A DNA stretch of 64,000 nt from Limnohabitans sp. 15K (lineage in GTDB: Bacteria > Pseudomonadota > Gammaproteobacteria > Burkholderiales > Burkholderiaceae_C). Of this stretch, positions 15,325 through 23,550 are shown piece after piece. A model generated the notes under the pieces. That model saw only the letters and a program-made list of their open reading frames with translations, did no database searches and was not told the origin of the DNA. The stretch's first letter is position 1. Each line of letters starts with the position of its first letter. The stretch is taken from contig NZ_NESM01000002.1 of assembly GCF_002778285.1 (NCBI RefSeq), positions 372,001-436,000 on the forward strand, read 5' to 3'. The position numbers and the translations under genes were made by a program.

Positions 15325-16437
15325 ATGATCACTGGGGCGGAAACCGCCCACCTGAATCTCAAGACGCCAGTCATTTACCTGGATGGCACATTGCCGCTGG
15401 TGGTGGAGCGAACAGCGGCCGAACTGGGCTTGCGCGACGGCCAAGTGGTGCAAGGCACGCTCGAATCCAAATTCGACAATTTGCGGCTGAACCTGCAGGG
15501 CCCTCAACCCGGCTCTTACATCGACCTGCCCAAAGACCTGCCTCCCGGCTTGCGACTGGCTTCGGGTGACACGGCTTTGTTCAGGGTTCAAGTGCTGGCC
15601 AACGGCACCATCATGTTGCGTCCCTTGCAAGCGGCACCCACAGGGCCCGCGTCGGCCAGCGCCACGGCAGCGCCAGCGCTGCCGGGCCGCACAGAACAAC
15701 TGGGGTTCAGGCCCCCCGACATGAACGCCCTGCTCCAATTGCTCAAACCCGGGCTGCTTGAAGGCCTGCTGCAAAGAGGGCAAGCTTCGGGGCCTGAGTT
15801 AGGGGCATTGCAGCAGTGGCTCAGGCTGCGCCCCAACATGGCCCAACTGACCCCAGAAAAGCTGCAACAAGCCATGCAACGCAGCGGTTTCATGACCGAA
15901 AGCCTGCTAAGCCAAGGCCTGGGCGCAGGCCTGATTGACCTCAAAAGCGTCTTGAGACAACTGATGCGCGCAGGGTCGGCCATCGACAAAGACGGGTTGA
16001 TTGGCGACAGCCTGGACGACATTGAGTCGCGCCAATTGATGGGTCAAGAAAGCATCAGTGGGCATGAATGGGTTTTCTCGATGATGTTGCCTTTTAGCGA
16101 CGCCGAGCCAGTGGCCATGCGCTTGACACGCGGTAGGCGTCAGCCAGGCCAACCCAAACCACCCTTGGTCATTCACCTGCACACGCGCAACCAAGATCTG
16201 GGCGAAGTTTGGTTGCAAACCCGTATCAGCGAACAAACGGAGGTCGACATGGTCATGTGGGCCGAGCGCGAAGATGTCGTGGCACGGGCCAAAGCCTTGG
16301 CCAGCAACCTGGAACAAGAACTCGACAGCGCGGGCTTGAACATGACAAGGCTGCAAATCATCCATGGCCAGGGCCCGAAAGAACCCACGCCCTATGCACC
16401 GCCCGGCATGGGCAGTTTGCTGGATGTGCAAACATGA
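15325..16437 (+). CDS. FliK-like hook-length-control domain protein
   Basis: 370 residues, no signal peptide. The N-terminal half is variable with an Ala/Pro-rich segment (about 95-130). The C-terminal part (about 245-350: WVFSMMLPFSDAEPVAMRL, LVIHLHTRNQDLGEVWLQTR, then a helix RAKALASNLEQELDSAGL and LQIIHGQ) has the layout of the Flg_hook/FliK C-terminal domain, which contacts FlhB. The gene stop overlaps the start of a free FlhB C-terminal-domain gene (ATGA 16434-16437), suggesting they work together. It may not be the principal FliK, which usually lies with fliE-J elsewhere. Confidence 0.6.
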   Translation: MITGAETAHLNLKTPVIYLDGTLPLVVERTAAELGLRDGQVVQGTLESKFDNLRLNLQGPQPGSYIDLPKDLPPGLRLASGDTALFRVQVLANGTIMLRPLQAAPTGPASASATAAPALPGRTEQLGFRPPDMNALLQLLKPGLLEGLLQRGQASGPELGALQQWLRLRPNMAQLTPEKLQQAMQRSGFMTESLLSQGLGAGLIDLKSVLRQLMRAGSAIDKDGLIGDSLDDIESRQLMGQESISGHEWVFSMMLPFSDAEPVAMRLTRGRRQPGQPKPPLVIHLHTRNQDLGEVWLQTRISEQTEVDMVMWAEREDVVARAKALASNLEQELDSAGLNMTRLQIIHGQGPKEPTPYAPPGMGSLLDVQT

Positions 16438-16715
16438 AAGGCCCCCTCAAGGAAGCCATTGCGCTGGAGTATGGCCCTCGTAAAACCCCCGTGATCAGCG
16501 CCAAAGGTCAGGATGATCTGGCCCAAAAGATCATCGAAGAAGCTTTGAAACACGGTGTGTATGTGGCGCAAGACCCGCAATTGCTGGCCTTGCTCAGCCG
16601 GGTCGATCTGGAAGCGGAGATTCCACCAGAGATGTACACCGCCGTGGCGGTCATTTTGTCGTGGGTGTATTGGCTCAAGGGCATGCGCCCGGGCGACGAA
16701 AAGAAACGGCCCTGA
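16434..16715 (+). CDS. Stand-alone FlhB C-terminal domain homologue (FhlB-type)
   Basis: 93 residues from ATG 16434, overlapping the FliK-like stop. It aligns with the part of FlhB after its cleavage site: AIALEYGPRKTPVISAKGQD matches FlhB AVALEYDPTG..APVMVAKG, followed by LAQKIIEEALKHGVYVAQDPQLLALLS and IPPEMYTAVAVILSWVY. It lacks the NPxH motif and all membrane helices. Such proteins (FhlB, YlqH) can substitute for the cleaved FlhB C-terminal piece in other bacteria. Here full-length flhB is also present at 3021-4184. Confidence 0.85.
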   Translation: MKGPLKEAIALEYGPRKTPVISAKGQDDLAQKIIEEALKHGVYVAQDPQLLALLSRVDLEAEIPPEMYTAVAVILSWVYWLKGMRPGDEKKRP

Positions 16716-16758
16716 ACCTGTGGGCAAAGAAACGAGCGCCAGCCCTGATCAGAGGCGA

Positions 16759-17190
16759 TCAGGCGAGCTGGTAACCCCAAGCGCTGGGACGGCGGGCGAT
16801 TTGCCCCATGCGGTCGTACAAATCCACCGATGGCGCTGCAGATTCGCCTTGCAAGGCTTGCAATGTGCCTTTGACCGCCTGCAATTGGCGCTGCAACAGT
16901 TGAATGTTGCGCAAATGGTCTTGTTTGCTTTGGCGCAAACTGTCTTGCAGTTGCTGCCACAACAAGGGCACAGGGGATTGCGGTGCAGCCCACTCGGCCA
17001 ACTGGGCCAAGTTTTGCAGCAAAAGGTTTTTTTCTTCCTGAACCGCCTCGAAAGCTTCAAGATCGCGCAGTTTCAGGGCTTCAAACTCCAAACCCAAAAT
17101 CTCAGCCAGACGTGCCACCGCATCGGGGGCCGCCAGCAAAGCAGCCTCCCAAGGGGACGAAGTGGTATCGGACGGGGTCATCTCGGTCAT
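16759..17190 (-). CDS. flgN: Flagellar export chaperone FlgN
   Basis: 143 residues, all helical, with the FlgN pattern: LAEILGLEFEALKLRDLEAF, then VQEEKNLLLQNL, then a second long helix rich in Gln/Leu (SLRQSKQDHLRNIQLLQRQL). The C-terminal YDRMGQIARRPSAWGYQLA resembles the FlgN end that carries the substrate-binding Tyr. FlgN escorts FlgK and FlgL, encoded 10 kb away in this window, to the export gate. It lies seven bases after flgM, the classical flgA-flgM-flgN order. Confidence 0.9.
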   Translation of the reverse strand: MTEMTPSDTTSSPWEAALLAAPDAVARLAEILGLEFEALKLRDLEAFEAVQEEKNLLLQNLAQLAEWAAPQSPVPLLWQQLQDSLRQSKQDHLRNIQLLQRQLQAVKGTLQALQGESAAPSVDLYDRMGQIARRPSAWGYQLA

Positions 17191-17197
17191 CGGGGGT

Positions 17198-17500
17198 TCA
17201 ACCTTTGATCATTTTCTCGATCGCCACAAAGTTTTCGGCAATACGGCGCGAGTCCACAGGGTACTGGCCCTGCTGAATCGCGGTCTTGATGGCCTCGACC
17301 TTGGCGCGGTCAAATTCGGGTTCTTGCATCACTTGCTGGGCCACTTTGCTCAAACGCAATTCGTCCGTGGCAGGGGCTGCAGCGCGTGTGGCCTCTCCCG
17401 CAGCAGGGGCCAAAGTGCGTGGTTCACCCTTGGCAACCGGCTGGCGGCTGGCAGATTCTATTTGAGCCTTGCGGCCAAAATGAGAGATGGGATCGGTCAT
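17198..17500 (-). CDS. flgM: Anti-sigma-28 factor FlgM
   Basis: 100 residues. A disordered N-terminus rich in Ala/Pro/Arg is followed by the FliA-binding helices (about 48-98: DELRLSKVAQQVMQEPEFDR, then KVEAIKTAIQQGQYPVDSRR and IAENFVAIEKMIKG), a clear FlgM C-terminus. FlgM inhibits FliA until the hook is finished, and is then exported. A good sigma-28 promoter lies at 17555-17582 on the same strand, so FliA controls its own inhibitor. flgN follows. Confidence 0.96.
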   Translation of the reverse strand: MTDPISHFGRKAQIESASRQPVAKGEPRTLAPAAGEATRAAAPATDELRLSKVAQQVMQEPEFDRAKVEAIKTAIQQGQYPVDSRRIAENFVAIEKMIKG

Positions 17501-17554
17501 ATGGGTTCTCTTTTCTGGTCTTTGAACATGGAGCTAAGACCTCGCTCGAATACT

Positions 17555-17581
17555 GAATCGGCATGAGATTCTAGAACTTGA
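17555..17581 (-). promoter_or_regulatory. Candidate FliA (sigma-28) promoter of flgMN
   Basis: On the minus strand TCAAG (17581-17577), 14 bases, GCCGATTC (17562-17555). This is the best match to the sigma-28 pattern in the window. The leader to the flgM ATG is about 48 bases. Confidence 0.8.
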
Positions 17582-17647
17582 GACAAAAATTGAATTTTTT
17601 GAGTTTTATGGGGCTAAGGCGCAACTTGTCATGAAAATGGAATCACT

Positions 17648-18457
17648 TTACAAGCCGGTCACTTGGTTGGGGCCTTGAACACGACCGCTCAGTTCACGAC
17701 CGGAGTCGCGGTTTTTGAGCTTGATCTGCTCACCAAAACGGCCATCTTGCATCGCTTCGACCCGGGCAGAAATTTGAAACCCCTGCGCTTGACCCACCGA
17801 TAAAAGCACCATCTGACCCCGCTTCACCAAAAGCGTGGGCCGAATGTCCTGACTGCGCAAAGGAGTTCCGGGACGCATATCCCGAACCACCTCGGCGTGC
17901 ATGACCTCAGAGGCTTGCTCCAGCACGTTGACCGGTATATTGGAAGTATCGACTTCTTCCCGCGAAACATGAGTCTCATCGAGCAACATCCCCCGCTGCA
18001 AGGGCACTTTGGCCACCAACATCCAACGCTTGACCGGCGCTGGTGGTGTCTCAGGCTTGACCGGCGCCTTGGCCTGAACCGGGATGTCGGGTGCCAGGCC
18101 TGCCACGCTCACACGCACAAATTGCTGCCAAACGGGTTGTATGCAGCGCACACGGACTGTTTCTTCATTTGAAAATGGCAAATCCATGCTCAGGGCTTGG
18201 TCGCAAGCGCGCACCTTGACCCGAGCGTCGAGCGGGGCCAATGTGACCTGATCTGGCTTCACCTTCCGGGATTGGGCCACCCACTTTTGAACCGACGACT
18301 GCAAGACTTCAGCGGCTGAAGCCGGCGCGCTCTTCGCTTGAGCGGGTTTGGCTGCAAAAGCGGGCGCCCCCAAAAGCCAGACCAGCAATCCCAACAAAAG
18401 CCCTCGGGCGATCAACAAGTCCAGCAAGCGGCAAAGCCCAAGCAAGAGGTGTTTCAT
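17648..18457 (-). CDS. flgA: P-ring assembly chaperone FlgA
   Basis: 269 residues from ATG 18457; an in-frame ATG at 18490 would only extend the N-terminus. A hydrophobic segment (about 17-36, ending APAFA) is a signal peptide, so the protein is periplasmic. The mature protein has the FlgA arrangement: an N-terminal domain with two Cys (VRACDQA, VRVRCIQPVW), then a SAF domain (VAKVPLQRGMLLDETHVSREEVD) and the C-terminal beta domain (VKRGQMVLLSV, GRELSGRVQG). It assists FlgI P-ring polymerisation. The flgM promoter lies in the 147-base gap after it. Confidence 0.93.
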   Translation of the reverse strand: MKHLLLGLCRLLDLLIARGLLLGLLVWLLGAPAFAAKPAQAKSAPASAAEVLQSSVQKWVAQSRKVKPDQVTLAPLDARVKVRACDQALSMDLPFSNEETVRVRCIQPVWQQFVRVSVAGLAPDIPVQAKAPVKPETPPAPVKRWMLVAKVPLQRGMLLDETHVSREEVDTSNIPVNVLEQASEVMHAEVVRDMRPGTPLRSQDIRPTLLVKRGQMVLLSVGQAQGFQISARVEAMQDGRFGEQIKLKNRDSGRELSGRVQGPNQVTGL

Positions 18458-18646
18458 GGGGGTGTGGAAGTTTTGACGTTCGGTGTGCATGAATCTTGTT
18501 AAGCAAAAACAAGACCAACTTGAACCGACATGGCCATTGGCCGCACATCGGCAAACCCTTGCCGCCCACGACCAAAGCTTGCCGCTCTCAGGGGGCCTGC
18601 ATCGCACACCCTATGCATCGGACCGCCAAAAGGTGACAGAAAAAGT

Positions 18647-18662
18647 TGGCACAACTTTTGCA
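18647..18662 (+). promoter_or_regulatory. Sigma-54 promoter of the flgB-L operon
   Basis: TGGCAC (18647-18652), five bases, TTGCA (18658-18662), preceded by T: an exact match to the sigma-54 consensus with the invariant GG and GC ten bases apart. It lies 95 bases before the flgB ATG, and pairs naturally with the sigma-54 activator at 11375-12646. Confidence 0.88.
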
Positions 18663-18756
18663 GGTATCGACACAAGCCCGCTCAACTTGAGTGGGCAACG
18701 TCAAAAGACCGACGTACCTTGAACATCGAACAACCTTCCGTAGCCCAGGAGTCCAG

Positions 18757-19146
18757 ATGAATTTGTTGAACCAAGCACTTGGCGTGCATGAACAAGCTTT
18801 GCAAGTCAAAAGCCGCCGCCTCGAAGTGTTGGCGCAAAACATTGCCAACGCCGACACCCCTAACTACAAAGCGCGTGACATCGATTTCAAGGCCGTGATG
18901 AGTGCCGCCCAACAACAAGACACCGCCATGACGGCCACCAACGCTGGTCATTTTGGTGCGGGTGAAGAGCTCGGCGCCGATGGCATGCGCTTTCGCACCC
19001 CATTTAACACTTCATTTGACGGCAACACCGTCGAAATGAGCGTCGAGCAAGCCCAGTACGGTAAAGCGGCAGCGGAATACCAGGCCACTTTGAACTTTTT
19101 AGAAAACCGGGTCAGCAGCGTTCGCAAAGCCCTGCGAGGAGATTGA
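18757..19146 (+). CDS. flgB: Flagellar proximal rod protein FlgB
   Basis: 129 residues from ATG 18757, chosen because CAGGAG lies at 18746-18751 and the protein then starts as in other FlgB. It carries the rod-family N-terminal motif (VLAQNIANADTPNYKARDIDF) and the C-terminal helix (AAEYQATLNFLENRVSSVRKA). FlgB joins the MS-ring/FliE junction to the rod. First gene of a long operon running to fliD. Confidence 0.96.
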   Translation: MNLLNQALGVHEQALQVKSRRLEVLAQNIANADTPNYKARDIDFKAVMSAAQQQDTAMTATNAGHFGAGEELGADGMRFRTPFNTSFDGNTVEMSVEQAQYGKAAAEYQATLNFLENRVSSVRKALRGD

Positions 19147-19148
19147 AC

Positions 19149-19574
19149 ATGAGCATGGACAACATCTTTGGCATTGCCGGCACTGCGCTCAACGCGCAGC
19201 TCACCCGCATGAACGCCACCGCCTCCAACCTGGCCAACGCCGGCACGGTGGCCACATCGGAAAAAGACGCCTTTCGGGGCAAGCGCCCCGTCTTCAAGGC
19301 CCTGGTGGAAGAGCAAATGACCAACGCAGGCGCGGCCTATGTAGGTGGCGTGAAGATCGACCGAATGGTCGAAGACACCGTTCCTCCCCGCCGCGTGTCC
19401 GACCCCAAAAACCCCATGGCCGACAAAGACGGTTATGTCTACCAATCCAACGTGAGTGAAGTCACCGAGATGGTGGAAATGATGGCAGCCGCCCGCTCCT
19501 ACCAAAACAACGTCGAAGTCATCAACACGGCGCGTCAACTGATGATGCGCACGCTGGACATCGCCAAAGCCTGA
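19149..19574 (+). CDS. flgC: Flagellar proximal rod protein FlgC
   Basis: 141 residues from ATG 19149, two bases after the flgB stop. It begins with IFGIAGTALNAQLTRMNATA and SNLANAGT, the rod-protein signature, has the central VKIDRMVEDTVPPRRVSDPKNPMADKDGYV region and the C-terminal EVTEMVEMMAAARSYQNNVE helix typical of FlgC. It forms the proximal rod with FlgB, FlgF. Confidence 0.96.
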   Translation: MSMDNIFGIAGTALNAQLTRMNATASNLANAGTVATSEKDAFRGKRPVFKALVEEQMTNAGAAYVGGVKIDRMVEDTVPPRRVSDPKNPMADKDGYVYQSNVSEVTEMVEMMAAARSYQNNVEVINTARQLMMRTLDIAKA

Positions 19575-19588
19575 TTCGAAAGCCATTC

Positions 19589-20278
19589 ATGACCACCGAC
19601 ACCGTCGCTTCCTCCAGCCTGCTCAAAAACGTCACGCGTTACGAAGACGCAAAAGACGCTGCCAAAAAAACCAGCGAGGACATGGGCAAGCAAGACTTCT
19701 TGACCTTGTTCACCGCGCAGCTGCAAAACCAGAACCCCTTAGAGCCCGTCAAAAACGAGGCGTTTGTGGCCCAGCTGGCCCAGTTTTCCCAACTGGAAGC
19801 CTTGACCAACATGCAGACATCGCTGGACACCTTTGTGACCTCTATGTCGGGTGAGCGCATGCTCAACAGCGCCTCTTTGATCGGCAAAAAAGTAGCCATC
19901 ACCGACGCCTTAACGCCGCTGGCCCAAGGCGGAAAAATCGACGCCAGCATCGATTTGCCAGAGGGCGCGGCAGGTGTGCAAGTCAATGTGACCGATGCCA
20001 AAGGCAACTTGGTCAAAGAAATTGTGGCGGGCCCTCAACTGCCTGGCGGCATGTCTCTGCAATGGGATGGCACCAACACCGCGGGCCAAATGGCAACGCC
20101 TGGCTTGTACCAACTGAGCGCACAAGCTGTGATCAACGGCAAAACGGCCACCGTCCCGGTGAACACCCTTGCCACGGTCAAAGCCATCACGACCAACCCC
20201 ACCGATGGCAGTGTCAGCGTCGAAGTTGACGGCGGCAAAACACTTCTGCTCAAAGACGTCAAGCGCGTGGGCATTTGA
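19589..20278 (+). CDS. flgD: Hook assembly scaffold FlgD
   Basis: 229 residues. The N-terminal region has the FlgD motif MGKQDFLTLFTAQLQNQNPL followed by AFVAQLAQFSQLEALTNM, which forms the hook cap. The C-terminal part (about 100-225) contains the FlgD Tudor and Ig-like segments (VTDAKGNLVKEIVAG, LQWDGTNTAGQMATPGLYQL). FlgD caps the growing hook and is later discarded. It precedes flgE by 45 bases. Confidence 0.96.
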   Translation: MTTDTVASSSLLKNVTRYEDAKDAAKKTSEDMGKQDFLTLFTAQLQNQNPLEPVKNEAFVAQLAQFSQLEALTNMQTSLDTFVTSMSGERMLNSASLIGKKVAITDALTPLAQGGKIDASIDLPEGAAGVQVNVTDAKGNLVKEIVAGPQLPGGMSLQWDGTNTAGQMATPGLYQLSAQAVINGKTATVPVNTLATVKAITTNPTDGSVSVEVDGGKTLLLKDVKRVGI

Positions 20279-20322
20279 CCTTTCAGCACGACCCCATTTC
20301 AGATTAACAGGAGCCTTACAGC

Positions 20323-22728
20323 ATGTCTTTCTACACCTCCCTCACCGGACTGAACTCGGCCACCGCCCAGTTGGCGGTCACTTCCAACAACATTGCCAAC
20401 GTGGGCACCTCAGGCTTCAAGCGCTCGCGGGCCGACTTTGGCGACATTTTCTCCACCTCGCCTTTGCAAAAATCGTCCAGCAACATTGGCCAGGGTGTGT
20501 CCCTCAAGCAAGTGAGCCAAGAATTCAGCCAAGGCAACATCTCCACCTCGGGCAACTCGCTCGATCTGGCCATCACGGGCGATGGTTTCTTTCCCTTGAA
20601 GACACCCGATGGTCTGCAAGACACCTACACCCGCAACGGCTCGTTCACCTTGAACGATCAAAACAACGTGGTGAACTCGACCGGACAACGCCTCATGGCC
20701 GCCTCGGTGGACTCGTCCGGCAAAGCCGATTTGACCAACCTGAACGCCTTGACCATCCCTTCCAAAACGTCGGGCGAAGCGGTAGAAACCACCAAAATTC
20801 AGTTGGGCTTGAACCTGCCAGCCGACTCGGCAGTGATCACGGCCGACTTTGACCGCACCAACGCCAGCACTTACAACAAAAGCACAGCGCTGACCGTATA
20901 CGACAGCGGCGGTAACGGTTACTTGGCCACGGTGTATTACGCGAAAACCCAAAACGCCACGCTGGACAGCCCGTTTTCCAAATGGCAAACCTACTTCTTT
21001 GTGGGTGACACCGAGGTCAAGCCTGCTCTGCAGCAAGCCACAGACAACTTGGGCAGCAACTATTTTGTGAACAAGTACGGCGATGTTTTGCCCAAAAGCG
21101 ATCCCCGCGTGGTGCCCAGCTCTGGCACCACAGAGATGTACTCTTTGGACCAACTGACCGACACCCGATCTTCGTCGCCAGCCAAAGCCGTGGCTGCAAC
21201 CCTGGCAACCACCGACTATGACGCAGTCTCAGGCTCTTTTAAGGCCGCGCCATCTGGCACGCTCAAATTTAGCCTGAATGTCGATGGTGCCCCCGCCAGT
21301 AACACTGCAACGCCTGCTACGCCAAAAGAAATCACCTATACCCTGGCCGCAGCAGACAAAGACCCACAGGTTTTGGCTCGCCAACTTGAAATAGCCATCA
21401 ACAACGCCATGGGTGCACTGCCAGATACACCTGCTGTCGCAGGCACGCCAGCGGTTGTAGGACCGCCAGCTGTGGCGGCCATCCCCGGCAAGCCGGCCAT
21501 CTCCAACGCGCGCTTCGGTATCACCGTTTCCTTTGACCCGGACACTGCCAAGTTCTCCATTTCCTCCGGCACTACGGGTGACGGCTCCAGCATTTCCATC
21601 TCCGCACCCGACGCCAATGCCACCAAATACTTGGGTTTGGTCAACAATGCGCCCAACTTGACCGTAGCGGCCTCTTCCACAGAAGCGTTGCGCGGCAAGC
21701 CCAGTGAGCCCGCTGTCTTGCGTGGTGAGATCATGACGATCAACACGGCCAAAAGCGTGCAGGTCACCTCCTCCAACAAAGATTTCTTTGTCTCGGTGGA
21801 CGGTACCGTCAAAAAAATCGAGCTGCCATTTCCCACCACTTACACCAACATCGAATCGTTTGCCAAAGCCCTGCAAGACGAAATCAACACGATCACAGAT
21901 CCTGAGACTGGCCGCAAAGTATCGGGCGTAACGGTGGCTTTTGACGCCAAAACCAAACAACTCAACTTCACCACCGGCACCACCGGCAGTAACGCATCCA
22001 TCCAAGTCACTGGTTCAGCTGACTGGGGTTTGGCCAACACTGAAATGAAATTTGGTACCACCACCGAGTGGAAAAAACTGGCGCAATTCACAGAAAACGG
22101 CGCTTTGCAATTTGTGAAAAACGGTGAACAAACAGAAGATGCCACCGGTTTGTCGAGCAAAACCGAATGGTGGCCCGTTTACCTGGACCGCGGCGAGTTG
22201 AGCTTCGATCTGACCGGTAAACCCGTGTCCCCATTGACAGGTATGCCTTTTGAAACCGCCTTCTTACAAGGTGGTAAAGGCGCGCTGACCATGTCGATCG
22301 ACTTCACCAAGTCCACCCAATACTCGAGCGCATTCGCTGTGCTGTCTCAATCACAAGACGGTGCGCCAGAAGGCGACCTGATGGGCCTGAACATCGGACC
22401 TGACGGTTTGGTCAATGCCACCTACTCCAACGGCTCACAGGTGTCGCTGGGCAAGATCGTCTTGGCCAACTTCTCCAGCCCGTCGGGTTTGCGCCAGGTG
22501 GGTGACGCGAGTTATTTGGCCTCCGCTTCCTCAGGCAGCGCCAAGATCGGTGAAGCAGGCTCAGCCGGTTTTGGTTCGATCCGTGCAGGTGCTACCGAAC
22601 GTGCCAACGTCGACTTGACACAAGAACTGGTGGACCTGATCACCGCTCAGCGGAACTTCCAGGCCAATGCCAAAGCGATTGAAACCAGCAGCACGATGAC
22701 CAGCGCGATCATCAACATCCGCTCTTGA
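20323..22728 (+). CDS. flgE: Flagellar hook protein FlgE, unusually long
   Basis: 801 residues; a typical FlgE has about 400. The conserved ends are normal: N-terminal SFYTSLTGLNSATAQLAVTS and NNIANVGTSGFKRSRADFGD, C-terminal ANVDLTQELVDLITAQRNFQ with AIETSSTMTSAIINI. The extra length is in the middle (about 270-600), with a Pro/Ala/Val-rich segment near residues 368-390 (repeats of the type G-x-PAV) and beta-rich stretches rich in Thr/Ser/Ala. This indicates added outer D2/D3-type domains on the hook surface. AGGAG at 20310 sits before the ATG. Confidence 0.95.
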   Translation: MSFYTSLTGLNSATAQLAVTSNNIANVGTSGFKRSRADFGDIFSTSPLQKSSSNIGQGVSLKQVSQEFSQGNISTSGNSLDLAITGDGFFPLKTPDGLQDTYTRNGSFTLNDQNNVVNSTGQRLMAASVDSSGKADLTNLNALTIPSKTSGEAVETTKIQLGLNLPADSAVITADFDRTNASTYNKSTALTVYDSGGNGYLATVYYAKTQNATLDSPFSKWQTYFFVGDTEVKPALQQATDNLGSNYFVNKYGDVLPKSDPRVVPSSGTTEMYSLDQLTDTRSSSPAKAVAATLATTDYDAVSGSFKAAPSGTLKFSLNVDGAPASNTATPATPKEITYTLAAADKDPQVLARQLEIAINNAMGALPDTPAVAGTPAVVGPPAVAAIPGKPAISNARFGITVSFDPDTAKFSISSGTTGDGSSISISAPDANATKYLGLVNNAPNLTVAASSTEALRGKPSEPAVLRGEIMTINTAKSVQVTSSNKDFFVSVDGTVKKIELPFPTTYTNIESFAKALQDEINTITDPETGRKVSGVTVAFDAKTKQLNFTTGTTGSNASIQVTGSADWGLANTEMKFGTTTEWKKLAQFTENGALQFVKNGEQTEDATGLSSKTEWWPVYLDRGELSFDLTGKPVSPLTGMPFETAFLQGGKGALTMSIDFTKSTQYSSAFAVLSQSQDGAPEGDLMGLNIGPDGLVNATYSNGSQVSLGKIVLANFSSPSGLRQVGDASYLASASSGSAKIGEAGSAGFGSIRAGATERANVDLTQELVDLITAQRNFQANAKAIETSSTMTSAIINIRS

Positions 22729-22768
22729 TGCACTGAATCCGTTCCAACTGAACATCTGAAAAAAAATC

Positions 22769-23530
22769 ATGGACCGCCTTGTCTTCACTTCCAACGCCAC
22801 CATCAAGGAGCAGGCGACCGCGCGTCAGGTGCTGGTCAACGACTTGGCCAACGTGTCCACGGTGGGCTTCAAAAGCAGTTACGACGTGGCGCTCAAAACC
22901 GTCAAAGTCAACGGTCCAGGTTTTGATTCACGCTTCCAAGCCCAAGCCATGGTGCGTGACCAAATCCGACTGACGCCAGGTCCCATCATGGCCACGGGCC
23001 GCCCCATGGATATCGCTTTGGCCGAAACCGCTGTGATGACCGTGCAAGCACCCAACGGAGACGTTGCATTCACACGGCGTGGCGACTTGCGGGTCAACCC
23101 CCAAGGCCAATTGGAAAACGGCTCGGGCCACTTGGTGCTCGGCAATGGGGGGCCTATCGCTGTGCCACCGGGCATGAATGTCTCGATCAACCCCGATGGC
23201 TCGATCTACGCCAAAGACCCTGCACAGCCTGCAACAGCGCCTTCCGTGCTGATTGACCAATTGCGTTTGCGCGATGGCAGCGACACCAAGCTGGGTCGTC
23301 GACAAGATGGCCTGTTCAAAGTAGACGGCCAGCCTGACGGTACCGACATCGCTTTGGGCAACGCTCAGCCCCGCGTGATTCCTCAGGCACTGGAAGGCAG
23401 CAACGTCAGCGCCATCGAGGCGATGACCAAGCTGATCGACCACTCGCGCAGTTTCGAAACCCAAATTCGCATCATCAAGGAAACCAAGGCACTCGACGAG
23501 TCCGGCGCTTCCATGATGAAAAACGCCTAA
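22769..23530 (+). CDS. flgF: Flagellar proximal rod protein FlgF
   Basis: 253 residues with N-terminal DRLVFTSNATIKEQATARQV and NDLANVSTVGFKSSYDVAL, and C-terminal ALEGSNVSAIEAMTKLIDHS and RSFETQIRIIKE, the pattern of FlgF. The middle contains the rod beta-domain (DVAFTRRGDLRVNPQGQLEN). It builds the proximal rod before the FlgG distal rod. It lies between flgE and flgG as expected. Confidence 0.95.
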   Translation: MDRLVFTSNATIKEQATARQVLVNDLANVSTVGFKSSYDVALKTVKVNGPGFDSRFQAQAMVRDQIRLTPGPIMATGRPMDIALAETAVMTVQAPNGDVAFTRRGDLRVNPQGQLENGSGHLVLGNGGPIAVPPGMNVSINPDGSIYAKDPAQPATAPSVLIDQLRLRDGSDTKLGRRQDGLFKVDGQPDGTDIALGNAQPRVIPQALEGSNVSAIEAMTKLIDHSRSFETQIRIIKETKALDESGASMMKNA

Positions 23531-23550
23531 TTAACTGACAGGAGCCCCCC

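Noticed and set aside
18611..18628. Minus-strand sigma-54-like site for flgA
   Set aside because: The spacing between the GC and GG elements is nine rather than ten bases.
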